Source: an uncultured Bacteroidales bacterium (GTDB taxonomy: Bacteria > Bacteroidota > Bacteroidia > Bacteroidales > UBA932). Taken from it: 64,000 bases of DNA. Below, piece by piece: positions 54,052-62,664 of this stretch. Location of the stretch: positions 1-64,000 of the forward strand of contig ONOH01000002.1 in NCBI GenBank assembly GCA_900319405.1. The letters are read 5' to 3'. Made by a program: the position numbers and the translations under genes. How positions within the stretch are numbered: the first letter of the stretch is position 1; every line of letters starts with the position of its first letter. The notes beneath the pieces are model-generated. The model did no database searches. It was given only the letters and a program-made list of their open reading frames with translations, and was not told the DNA's origin.

Positions 54052-56097
54052 CTAAAGATACTTGTAAGTGATGATGAAGTCAAAGGTTCGGGACCCGACG
54101 GCCAACTTGTTGCGAAAGACAAGGGTTCTGCCCTTGGCAGCCGCCACACGATCCGGATGCATCCCCACAAAAAAACGGCCCTGGTTTTCTCCCTTTCCAT
54201 TGGGATCGCCGTCGTAAGTAATGGTATTGCCGTCCTTATCCTTTTTCCCACCCCAGACATACCACTGCCAAAAAGCCGTTCCACTACTCCAGGTGCAGGA
54301 TTCCCCATTCATATCCACCCACATGCCAGGCTTGTAGGAAGTCATGTCCGCCTTGGTGCCGTCCGGATTGTAACAAGTGAAACTGCGCTCGTCCAACTGG
54401 CGTACATCCGCAGCGATGAAAGCATTCACTTTGTCCACAGGCAGTTCGAAATGCCCCAGCTCAAAACCTCCGCGGGCGGCCGCTTCGTCGGTATCGATAT
54501 TCACGTTTACCGAGATGGTGTTTCCGGAAAGGGCCCAGGAGTAGGTACTGCCCAGCCCTGCGCCTTCCAGGTTTCCGCTGGAGGGAGCCGTCATATCCAG
54601 AACCTGGTCATCGGCCATACATTTTATCTTGTAGGGCCAGATGCGGTCGTTGGCGTTGTTGTCGTCCCAAAGGTGGGAAATATAGGAAATGGGCGTACAG
54701 GCCACTACCGCCCACACATACGCAGCATCGGAAGGGACCGTCCAACTGGCCACAGCAACATTTCCCGTTGCGGCCGACGCCATAACAGGAGCGCTGTAGC
54801 TGCGGGTGGACATATCTTCTCCCAACGACACGAATCCCACCGTCCAGCCGGCCACGGAAGCATCTCCGCTTTTGTTGAAACCGGCCTGGTTGGGAAGGCC
54901 CGAAAAATGGGCCGTAAGTTCCTGACCTGGTGCCACACTCAGGCGGATGAGATTGAAGCCGCTTGCCTCCGGCGCCTTGGAGGGATCCACCAGATAATAA
55001 CCCTCGCCCGCATCGTTTCCTTTCCAGGATACAGCGCCGGCATATTTTACACCGTCTGTGCGGGTCTGCTGGAAATCCCAGGTGGCAACCCGCGCAGCAT
55101 AATCGTACAACTGGGCATTGAATTCCTCGATTCCGAGGCCATATGCCGCCATATAAGCCTCCAGGGCATCCTTGGGCCTGCGGGCTGTCCTCCACACATT
55201 GGCCACGGCGTCAATCCCGTATTTGTCCACCCAGTAATAATGGAAGAAATAACTGCCGTAACGCATATCCTCGTGGGCGAAATGCCGATGGCAATTGTCG
55301 CAGAATCCGGCGAAATTATAATTGGTAAAGGTTTCTTCCGGCACCATCTGATAAGCCTGCCATTGGGCGGTCTGTTCCCAGAATGTACTCCCCTTCCCCT
55401 GGTCGTAGCGAAAGGCTGCCGTGTTGATGTCGGTCACTTCCTTGTTAAGTACCAGATCGCAGGCGGTCTGGTACTGGAAACTATGACCAATCTCGTGAGC
55501 CACGGTGGAGCGGCTGTTGGCCGCCTCCGGATTCACCCACAGACAGCCGGTAATGTTGTCGTCCGGACCGGAACCATAAGCGGCCCATTCTGTCTGGTGC
55601 CAAAGGAATATCTGAAATTTATAGCTGTCCAGATAGGATTTTTTCTCGGGCGTAAAATGGGCGAACTTAAGGGTGTTCACGTAATAGGCATAAATCTCCT
55701 CGCACCAGGACAGAAAAGAGTCCGTATCCAGATGATAGGGGCTGGCACTCTCGTCCGGAGTCTTGTCGCCGAAATCCCTGTCCCAGAAAAGGATAAAATG
55801 TTCACTCTGCTTGCTGCGGCCGAAATAGTACAGGCTCTCCGGCTTGAGCGGATCATAGAATGTGCCGGTCACCGTCCATCCGCGTTCCGCCTTGTAGAAC
55901 TCGGAGGTCATATAGATCTTCTCGTAATTGGGAACGTCCGAGGGTTTGAGCCCCTTATCCGTCTCCGGTTCCACCTGTTTTTCCTCCTCCGGTTTTTTCC
56001 CATCCGGAGAGCCGGGATTGAAAGGCTCTTTCCCGCAGGAAACGGACAGGAGAACTCCTGCCAGCAGCAGGGCAAACAACGATTTTAGCGTTTTCAC
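54052..56097 (-). CDS. Lipoprotein gluzincin metallopeptidase with C-terminal DUF4859-like module
   Basis: 681 residues. Lipobox LSVSC21, an acidic linker (about 30-50), then a peptidase-like domain with AHEIGHSFQYQ (HEIGH at 201-205) and FWEQTAQWQAYQ (Glu241 as third ligand candidate). The middle resembles DUF6055-type secreted proteases. The C-terminal module (about 540-681) has TSYKPGMWVDMNG, a SSGTAFWQWYVWGG segment and FFVGMHPD, the same pattern that occurs three times in the protein encoded upstream. It is probably a surface endopeptidase tethered to the same ligand as that protein. Start and stop are clear; the fold assignment is tentative. Confidence 0.8.
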   Translation of the reverse strand: MKTLKSLFALLLAGVLLSVSCGKEPFNPGSPDGKKPEEEKQVEPETDKGLKPSDVPNYEKIYMTSEFYKAERGWTVTGTFYDPLKPESLYYFGRSKQSEHFILFWDRDFGDKTPDESASPYHLDTDSFLSWCEEIYAYYVNTLKFAHFTPEKKSYLDSYKFQIFLWHQTEWAAYGSGPDDNITGCLWVNPEAANSRSTVAHEIGHSFQYQTACDLVLNKEVTDINTAAFRYDQGKGSTFWEQTAQWQAYQMVPEETFTNYNFAGFCDNCHRHFAHEDMRYGSYFFHYYWVDKYGIDAVANVWRTARRPKDALEAYMAAYGLGIEEFNAQLYDYAARVATWDFQQTRTDGVKYAGAVSWKGNDAGEGYYLVDPSKAPEASGFNLIRLSVAPGQELTAHFSGLPNQAGFNKSGDASVAGWTVGFVSLGEDMSTRSYSAPVMASAATGNVAVASWTVPSDAAYVWAVVACTPISYISHLWDDNNANDRIWPYKIKCMADDQVLDMTAPSSGNLEGAGLGSTYSWALSGNTISVNVNIDTDEAAARGGFELGHFELPVDKVNAFIAADVRQLDERSFTCYNPDGTKADMTSYKPGMWVDMNGESCTWSSGTAFWQWYVWGGKKDKDGNTITYDGDPNGKGENQGRFFVGMHPDRVAAAKGRTLVFRNKLAVGSRTFDFIITYKYL

Positions 56098-56120
56098 AAT
56101 CGAACGATGGTTGGTCTGGC

Positions 56121-56150
56121 GACTGTGGGGCCGGTCAGGGCCCCGCAGTC
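56121..56150 (-). promoter_or_regulatory. Intercistronic stem-loop with CUGACC loop (copy 2)
   Basis: In the mRNA: 6-bp stem GGGGCC/GGCCCC closing the loop CUGACC, a C/A mismatch, then a 5-bp outer stem GACUG/CAGUC. It begins 14 nt after the stop of the triple-module lipoprotein gene and lies 24 nt before the peptidase ATG. No U tract follows. Same architecture as 17430-17457. Confidence 0.7.
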
Positions 56151-56163
56151 GAAAAGGAGAAAT

Positions 56164-57885
56164 CTACTCGGCAATGCGGATGGTGACATTCCACTCCTTG
56201 CCGTAGAGAATATTTTTGGAGGTACCTTCATCACCCACGGCGAACTCATAACCTGGGTTGTTGCCCAGCAGCATCAGGTTCGGGATAGCGTATTCGTAGG
56301 TTTCTGCGGTATAGTACTGCCAGAAGGAATAACCGGAGCTCCAGTCCTTGACAGAACCGTCCTTCCCATACCACTGGCCGGGAGCATAAGAAGACCAGCT
56401 TTCCTGCTGGGTGCCACTCTCGTCAAGCGGATAGAAGTCGGCAATGGTAGCCTCGTCGATGGTGATGTCGAAGAAGTTGTTGATGTAGACTTCATTGACG
56501 GCGATACCATACCAGTTCCAGCTGTCATCAAATGCGGCCAGGGAGACATCCGTGGTAAAGTTGAAACCCTTATCATCCAGCTTCCAACTGTAGCTATGCG
56601 GGCCCATACGACCTTCCTTGGCGGTAAGCATCGAATCGTGGAAGTGGACGGAAACCGTCATCAGTTTGTCTCCCAGCTGCGCCTTGGAAACCACCGTCTG
56701 ACCGGCAACCGTGGACACATTCCCCGGATTCACGCCCACTACCAGAAGTCCCTCGGTGAAGTGGCCGTCGTACTTGTTGTCGCCGAACTGGTACTGCCAG
56801 TAGAATACACCCTGCCAGTTGGTGGCGTTGCCATCGGCATCCACCCATTGTCCGGGAGCATAAGACGTCCATTCCTCCAAAGCGGTACCGTCTGCCGCAA
56901 GCGGATGGAAATAAGCCAGGTCGGTCAGCGCGCCCATATCGTCAATCCCCAGATAGGAAGTCATGACTTCCGGGTTGATGACGATACCCAGCAAGCCCCA
57001 GTCCTCGATCGGTTCTTCCTCCGTGGAAACCAGATCCACATCAACGTGGAGACCTTCCTCGTCGAAGTACCAGCTCCACTGGTGGTTGCCCTCCACACCG
57101 GAGGAATAGGAGTATCCGCCCAGACCGGAGTCCATGGGTTCATCCTGATACCCCTCGGTTTCAGGGAGAGGTTCCGGCGTATAGTCGGAATACTTGATGT
57201 TCACGATGAAGTCATAACTTTCTCCACCGGCGATGAGCTTGGCCTTGGAGGTAACGGTAGTGCCCGAAAGGTCATTTGCCTTTCCGGCTACATTGCCCGG
57301 ATTTCCACCCACGAGGAACAGACCGTTGTACTGCTTGTCGGTTCCCTCGCCGTAGTCGTAGAAGATGCCTTCACGGCCTGTCCAGATGTACCACTGCCAG
57401 TAGTTGACACCACCGGACCCGGAGGCTGTTCCGTCGGCATTGATCCACATACCCGGTTTGTAGGAGGTCCAGACGGCGTGGTTTTCACCATAGTCCAGTT
57501 TGGAACCGTCCGGCTCTACACCATAGAAGTTGTCCTCCGTCGTATCGGAAGTGACCAGGATGCCCAGATAGTCATTGATGGAATTGATATCCAGGAAGAA
57601 GTAACCCAACTCCCAGTTCCCGCCTTCAATGTATTCTTCCAGGTCGAAGCCGATGTTGACAACGATGGCATTGTCCTTGGCCTCCCAGGAATAAGTGCTT
57701 TTGAGCTGTTTTTGCTCGCCGATGGCACCGGTCACCAAGTTGCCGGAACCTTCATAGGTAATCTCCGGCTGAGGGCGTTCCACCATGGGAACGTCCGGGT
57801 TCAGCTTGGTCTCGTTGAGGTTGCAGCTTACCAGCGCCAAGGCTGCCGCCGCAATCATATAGAAAGACTTTTTCATATCGTTCAT
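56164..57885 (-). CDS. Surface lipoprotein with three tandem DUF4859-like modules
   Basis: 573 residues. The signal (MNDMKKSFYMIAAAALALVSC) has its lipobox cysteine at 21. Three repeats of roughly 170 residues follow. Each has a hydrophobic strand set (for example SINDYLGILV, VMTSYLGID, YINNFFDITI), then W-T/S-S-Y-x-P-G-x-W, a D-G turn, F/Y-W-Q-Y/W-Y and an L-x-G-x-N-P-G strand. It follows SusD in the position of SusE, so it should be the surface ligand-binding protein of this locus. The same module is fused to the peptidase encoded next. The ligand is not known from sequence. Confidence 0.8.
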   Translation of the reverse strand: MNDMKKSFYMIAAAALALVSCNLNETKLNPDVPMVERPQPEITYEGSGNLVTGAIGEQKQLKSTYSWEAKDNAIVVNIGFDLEEYIEGGNWELGYFFLDINSINDYLGILVTSDTTEDNFYGVEPDGSKLDYGENHAVWTSYKPGMWINADGTASGSGGVNYWQWYIWTGREGIFYDYGEGTDKQYNGLFLVGGNPGNVAGKANDLSGTTVTSKAKLIAGGESYDFIVNIKYSDYTPEPLPETEGYQDEPMDSGLGGYSYSSGVEGNHQWSWYFDEEGLHVDVDLVSTEEEPIEDWGLLGIVINPEVMTSYLGIDDMGALTDLAYFHPLAADGTALEEWTSYAPGQWVDADGNATNWQGVFYWQYQFGDNKYDGHFTEGLLVVGVNPGNVSTVAGQTVVSKAQLGDKLMTVSVHFHDSMLTAKEGRMGPHSYSWKLDDKGFNFTTDVSLAAFDDSWNWYGIAVNEVYINNFFDITIDEATIADFYPLDESGTQQESWSSYAPGQWYGKDGSVKDWSSGYSFWQYYTAETYEYAIPNLMLLGNNPGYEFAVGDEGTSKNILYGKEWNVTIRIAE

Positions 57886-57897
57886 AGATTAGTTGGA

Positions 57898-59589
57898 TCA
57901 ATAACCGGGATTCTGCTTCAGATTGGGGTTGGTGTTCAGCACATCCAGCGGAATCGGGAAGATGGAAGTATGACCGTCCGGAATGGCCTCGTGGTTGAAC
58001 CAGTTCTTGGTGGAGAAGGTTCCGAAGCGGATCATCTGCTGGCGGCGGAGACCCTCCAGGGCAAATTCCCAGCCCCATTCATCATACATACCTCCCAGGA
58101 ATACGGCCGTTCCGTCCTGACCGGACTGGACGGGCGTCTGGGAAGCTTCCAGGGCTTCCACCACCGAGGACCAGTCGTGCGTAGCGTCGCACTGGGTCCA
58201 CATATCATAGGTGGCGGCCCCCCAGGGAACCAGACCGTACACCATCTTGGTATTGGCGCGAAGCGTGGCCTCGTCCGTTGCAGGAGCGACGCGGGTGCGC
58301 ACGGCATTCACCAGGTCTGCAGCCTTGTTTCCCCTGGTACTGGATTCACCGCGAAGGATGCATTCGGCTGCCGTATAATAGGCCTCGGCCAGACGGAAGT
58401 AAGGGACATCGTTGGTGAAGTAGGAAGGATCACTGGTGTCCGGTTCATACTTCTGCTGACGCAGGCCATAGTCGATGGAGGTCATGGACTGGCCTGCATC
58501 GTTCTTGCTGGTCAACGAAGGAAGGTAGTTCAGGTTGGTCCAGACGATGGTGCCGCTGGGATCCAGGGCAGGGCCGTACATCCAGGTGAGTTCCTTGCGG
58601 GTGTCTCCGGGCTGGTAAGACTTTACGAACTGCGGATTGGCGCAGCTTCCTCCCCAGCACTGGAAAGCCCAGCCGAAATGATTCTTGGATACGGGAGGAT
58701 ACCATTTGCGGCACTGGGAGAACACATGGCCGCCGGTCGTATGCGTGGAACCGTCGTAAGGAATGGCAAACATCACCTCGGTGTTGGCCGAACTCAGTGC
58801 TACGGAGAAGTTCTCCTTGTAGGTAGGAGAAAGGGCATAGGGGCTGTCGGAGATGATTTCCTCGGCAATGGCAAGGGCCTCCTTGTACATCTTGCGGCCC
58901 ACATAGACATCGGCATTGAGATATACGCGCATCAGAATCATGCTGGTGCTCCAGTGGTTCAGACGAGTATAGGTAGCCGAACTCTTCTCCTTGGTGAGCA
59001 GTCCGCCTCCAAGAACCTCCTTGAGCTCCGTTACCACAAAGTTGAAAACTTCTTCACGCGTGGCCTGCTCGGGCACCTTGTCGGTGAAGGCCGTAACGAT
59101 GGGCACATTGGCATGGGTGTCCAGAAGGATGGAATACCACAGGGCGCGGACGGCTCTAAGCTCAGCGATCATGGCTTCGGAGGCTTCTCCCGCATTCAGG
59201 GCGCCGCTCTCAATCTGGTCTTTGACGCGGTTGCAATTGTTGATACCCTTGTAACAGGTCTCATAAGTGTTCCAAGGCTGCCATTCCTCGGCATCCCAGG
59301 TATGCTTGTGCATACGCTGGTAAGTACCGCCGTCATCCCAGCCGTTGGGGCGGACGGGGGTAATGATGACATCGGCCGGTTCTTCCTGGGCATCGAAGCC
59401 GCCCTGCCAATCGAACCAATAGGCGAGCTCGGTGTAGGCACTGGCCAGATAGGCCGCTACGTCCTGGTCCGAAGGCTCGAACTTTTCCTGCAGGATTTCC
59501 GAATAAGGAACCTCGTCCAGGTTAAAGCATGCGGTGCAAAGTCCCGAAGCAGCTATAAGGGCAAGAATGCTGTATTTAATCTTTTTCAT
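57898..59589 (-). CDS. SusD/RagB-family outer membrane lipoprotein (peptide locus)
   Basis: 563 residues with lipobox LCTAC21. SusD family features are AELRAVRALWYSILLDTHANVPI, LNHWSTSMILMRVYLNADVY, YFRLAEAYYTAAECILRGE and a C-terminal WEFALEGLRRQQMIRFG followed by the IFPIPLDVLNTNPNLKQNPGY ending typical of the family. It pairs with the SusC encoded 12 nt upstream. It is clearly different from the starch-locus SusD. Confidence 0.93.
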   Translation of the reverse strand: MKKIKYSILALIAASGLCTACFNLDEVPYSEILQEKFEPSDQDVAAYLASAYTELAYWFDWQGGFDAQEEPADVIITPVRPNGWDDGGTYQRMHKHTWDAEEWQPWNTYETCYKGINNCNRVKDQIESGALNAGEASEAMIAELRAVRALWYSILLDTHANVPIVTAFTDKVPEQATREEVFNFVVTELKEVLGGGLLTKEKSSATYTRLNHWSTSMILMRVYLNADVYVGRKMYKEALAIAEEIISDSPYALSPTYKENFSVALSSANTEVMFAIPYDGSTHTTGGHVFSQCRKWYPPVSKNHFGWAFQCWGGSCANPQFVKSYQPGDTRKELTWMYGPALDPSGTIVWTNLNYLPSLTSKNDAGQSMTSIDYGLRQQKYEPDTSDPSYFTNDVPYFRLAEAYYTAAECILRGESSTRGNKAADLVNAVRTRVAPATDEATLRANTKMVYGLVPWGAATYDMWTQCDATHDWSSVVEALEASQTPVQSGQDGTAVFLGGMYDEWGWEFALEGLRRQQMIRFGTFSTKNWFNHEAIPDGHTSIFPIPLDVLNTNPNLKQNPGY

Positions 59590-59601
59590 ATCCTCTTCAA
59601 A

Positions 59602-62600
59602 TTAAAAAGTGATGTTCACACCGAAAGTGTAGGAACGGATGGTAGGATATTTGTCACGGTCGTCGGTACCGGGGTCGTAGCCGTTGTCACCATAGGAAAC
59701 ACGGATTTCCGGATCCAGGCCGCTGTACTTGGTAATGGTAGCGAGGTTACGTATGGAAGCGTAAACACGCAGTCTCTTGAAGTACGGGTGCTTGAAATTG
59801 CGGGTGTAACCCAGGGTCACATTATCAATCTTCCAATAGTCGCCATTCTCGATGTAGTGGCTTACATAACGCTGGGAATCGGAGATATAGGCTTTTTCAC
59901 CGGTCTTCTGGCCCGTGTATTCATCTACTACGTCAATCTTGTCGAAGGCGCTCTTGAGCACGTTGTACTGGATGGTAGGGTTGCCGTAGAAGAGTTTCTG
60001 GTAGTTCAGCACCTGGAAGGCAAACGCTCCGCGCATGGTGATATTGAGGTCGAAGCCCCTGTAACGGAAGGTGTTGTTCCAGTTGGCGTAAATCTTGGGG
60101 ACACCGTTGCCCAGCACCTGCCAGTCGGCCGACGTGGCATTCTCCGCCAGGTCCGGGAATACGCTGACGGGAGTCTTTCCGTCTTCGGCAAAGTTGTAGC
60201 GCTCTACGATCCATTTACCGGCGGAATTCAGACCCAGGGACTTGAGGCCGTAGAAGTTACCTATCGGCCAGCCTTCCTTCACGCGGTGCGTGGAGGTCTG
60301 GATGGGTTCTCCGGTGTAACCGGTATCAAAGTAGTCCGTGGACATCTGGAACTGGTCATTCTGGAGGGATACCAGTTTGTTGGCATTGTATGAATAGGTG
60401 GCCGAGGTGCTCCATTCAAAGTCCTTGGTGCGCACGGGAACGGCATTCAGCAGGATTTCGACACCGCGGTTCTGGATGTGGCCCACATTGGCCATAATGG
60501 AACCATACTGGTACGGAGGCACCGGAACGGAATACCAATAGAGGGCATCCCTGGTGTCTCTCTGATAGAAATCAATGCTTCCGCCCAGGCGCCCGTCCAG
60601 GAAAGCGAAGTCCAGGCCGATATTGTACTCGTACTTCTTTTCCCAACGCAAATTAGGGTTGTCATTACGGACCGGGATGAGGCGGGGAATCCACTGGCCG
60701 CCGTAGAAGAAGTATCCGGAATAATTGAGGGAGGACAGGGACTGGTAGGGATCGTTCACGTCGATACCGGTGATACCGAAACCGGCGCGGAGCTTGAGGT
60801 TATCCAGCCATTTCACTCCTTTGAGGAAGCTCTCGTTGTTCAAACGCCAACCGGCCGAAATGCCCGGGAAATTACCCCATTTGTTGCCGGCACCGAACTT
60901 GGAAGATCCGTCACGACGATAGGAAACCATAAGGAGATAGCGGTCATCATAATTATATGTGGCACGGGCGAACAGACCGATGAGTTTGGTCATATATTTA
61001 TAAGAGCTTTCCGTAGCAGTCCCTTCCGTGAGACCCTGACCCTTCTCCATGTTGTTGTAGGCGTACATATCCGTGGGGAAGTTCCTGTTGCTCATGGAGA
61101 AGCTCTCCGAGGTGTTGTCCTCATAGGAGTAACCACCCACGGCGGTCACATGATGCTTGCCGAAGTCCTTCACCCAGGAGGCACTGATTTCCAGCATATT
61201 GTTGATGTAATCCGAGGAGCCGCGGGATGCATATCCGTTGTAGCCGTTCTCTGTGGTGGTTACATCCTGATGGGTGTAGTAGTAACCATTGATGGAACTC
61301 TGACCCTTGCGTACATACAACATCTTGAATGTGAGGGATTCGATGGGTTTGAATTCCACCACACCGTTGAAGCGCAGGTTGCGATTGCGGTTCATCCCTT
61401 CGCGTTCATAGATGTAGGACAGCGGGTTGTCGTAGAAATAGACCCCGCGCTCGACCCAGTTTCCTTGTTCGTCCTTGATGGGTTGGGTAGGGTTCTGGAT
61501 GCAGGCCTGCCGATACACATAGGAAGGGCTGAAACCGGTCTTTCCATTGGATTCATTGGCCATGATTTCGGCCGAAAGTTTGAGCTTGTCGTCGAACAGG
61601 TACTGGGACACCATGGCGCGGGCACGGATATTGGTTCGGCCGGTGCCGATGATGGTTCCCTGGTAGTCATTATACGTAAGGTTGGCGGTATAGGTGTTGT
61701 GCTTGCCGCCGCCCATGATGGACAGGTTGTGGTTGTGGGAAATGGCTGTGCGGGAGATTTCCTTGAGCCAGTCGACGTTGTCTTCATAGTCCTTGTCGTT
61801 GGCGCCGGAGAAGGTCCATCCGTCGGCGTAGAGCTTACGGAGGTCATCGGCCTTCAGGAAATCGGGGGCCTTGAGCCAGGTGGATGCGGAAACATATCCC
61901 GCGTACTCCACGGTGGCAGGCATCTCACGCTTGGCGTTACGGGTGGTGATGATGATCACACCGTTGGTGCCGCGGGTACCGTAGATGGCCGTGGCGGAAC
62001 CGTCCTTCAAAACGTCGATGGACTCGATGTCCTCAGGGGCGACGGTGCTAAGGTTTCCGGGAATGCCGTCGATGAGCACCAGGGGGGCGGTAGAACCCAG
62101 CATCGAGGAATAACCGCGGAGCATCACGGAAGACGATGCGGTCGGGTCGCCGGAGGACATCGTCACCTGCAGGCCGGCCACCTTGCCCTGGATGAGCTGA
62201 CCGGCATCCTGGATGGCTCCTTTGTTGAAATCATCCGATTTCACACTCTGTACGGAAGAGGTGATGTCGGCCTTCTTCTGGGTACCGTAACCGATGGCTA
62301 CGGCTTCCTGAAGGAAGGAGAGGGCCTCCTCAAGTGTTACGTTGATGACGCCCTGGCGGCCCACCGTCACCGATTGTGACTCATAGCCGATGCAGGAAAA
62401 ATCCAGAACCGAAGCAGGGCCTTTTACCACGATGGTATAGTTACCGTTACCATCCGTGACAACACCGTTTGTCGTTCCGGACTCGACGACACCGGCCGCT
62501 ATCACGGGCTCACCCGTGGCGTCGGTGACGGTTCCCCTCACCGTGACGGACTGGGCCATCGCAGGGACAGCCGCCGCCAGAAGCAGAAGGGAAAGACAGA

Positions 62601-62619
62601 TTTGAAAGAAACGTTTCAT
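59602..62619 (-). CDS. SusC/RagA-family TonB-dependent receptor (peptide locus)
   Basis: 1005 residues. A signal peptide (MKRFFQICLSLLLLAAAVPAMA) is followed by a carboxypeptidase-regulatory-like domain (about 23-95), AVAIGYGTQKKADITSSV, a plug with STVAPEDIESIDVLKDGSATA and AIYGTRGTNGVIIITTRN, and a barrel ending IRSYTFGVNITF. No STN domain is present, so no direct anti-sigma signalling is expected. It starts 45 nt after the stop of the prolyl peptidase gene, so the operon probably begins outside the window. Confidence 0.95.
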   Translation of the reverse strand: MKRFFQICLSLLLLAAAVPAMAQSVTVRGTVTDATGEPVIAAGVVESGTTNGVVTDGNGNYTIVVKGPASVLDFSCIGYESQSVTVGRQGVINVTLEEALSFLQEAVAIGYGTQKKADITSSVQSVKSDDFNKGAIQDAGQLIQGKVAGLQVTMSSGDPTASSSVMLRGYSSMLGSTAPLVLIDGIPGNLSTVAPEDIESIDVLKDGSATAIYGTRGTNGVIIITTRNAKREMPATVEYAGYVSASTWLKAPDFLKADDLRKLYADGWTFSGANDKDYEDNVDWLKEISRTAISHNHNLSIMGGGKHNTYTANLTYNDYQGTIIGTGRTNIRARAMVSQYLFDDKLKLSAEIMANESNGKTGFSPSYVYRQACIQNPTQPIKDEQGNWVERGVYFYDNPLSYIYEREGMNRNRNLRFNGVVEFKPIESLTFKMLYVRKGQSSINGYYYTHQDVTTTENGYNGYASRGSSDYINNMLEISASWVKDFGKHHVTAVGGYSYEDNTSESFSMSNRNFPTDMYAYNNMEKGQGLTEGTATESSYKYMTKLIGLFARATYNYDDRYLLMVSYRRDGSSKFGAGNKWGNFPGISAGWRLNNESFLKGVKWLDNLKLRAGFGITGIDVNDPYQSLSSLNYSGYFFYGGQWIPRLIPVRNDNPNLRWEKKYEYNIGLDFAFLDGRLGGSIDFYQRDTRDALYWYSVPVPPYQYGSIMANVGHIQNRGVEILLNAVPVRTKDFEWSTSATYSYNANKLVSLQNDQFQMSTDYFDTGYTGEPIQTSTHRVKEGWPIGNFYGLKSLGLNSAGKWIVERYNFAEDGKTPVSVFPDLAENATSADWQVLGNGVPKIYANWNNTFRYRGFDLNITMRGAFAFQVLNYQKLFYGNPTIQYNVLKSAFDKIDVVDEYTGQKTGEKAYISDSQRYVSHYIENGDYWKIDNVTLGYTRNFKHPYFKRLRVYASIRNLATITKYSGLDPEIRVSYGDNGYDPGTDDRDKYPTIRSYTFGVNITF

Positions 62620-62664
62620 ACTGTGCGGATTAGTTAATAAAAAGGTTAATAAGGAATATGCAAG

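Noticed and set aside
51535..60393. Two very long plus-strand open frames (about 1517 and 1428 codons) opposite the peptide locus
   Set aside because: They run antisense across several well-identified genes and the gaps between them, have no family resemblance or signal features, and arise because GC-rich codon use here leaves few stops in the antisense frame.
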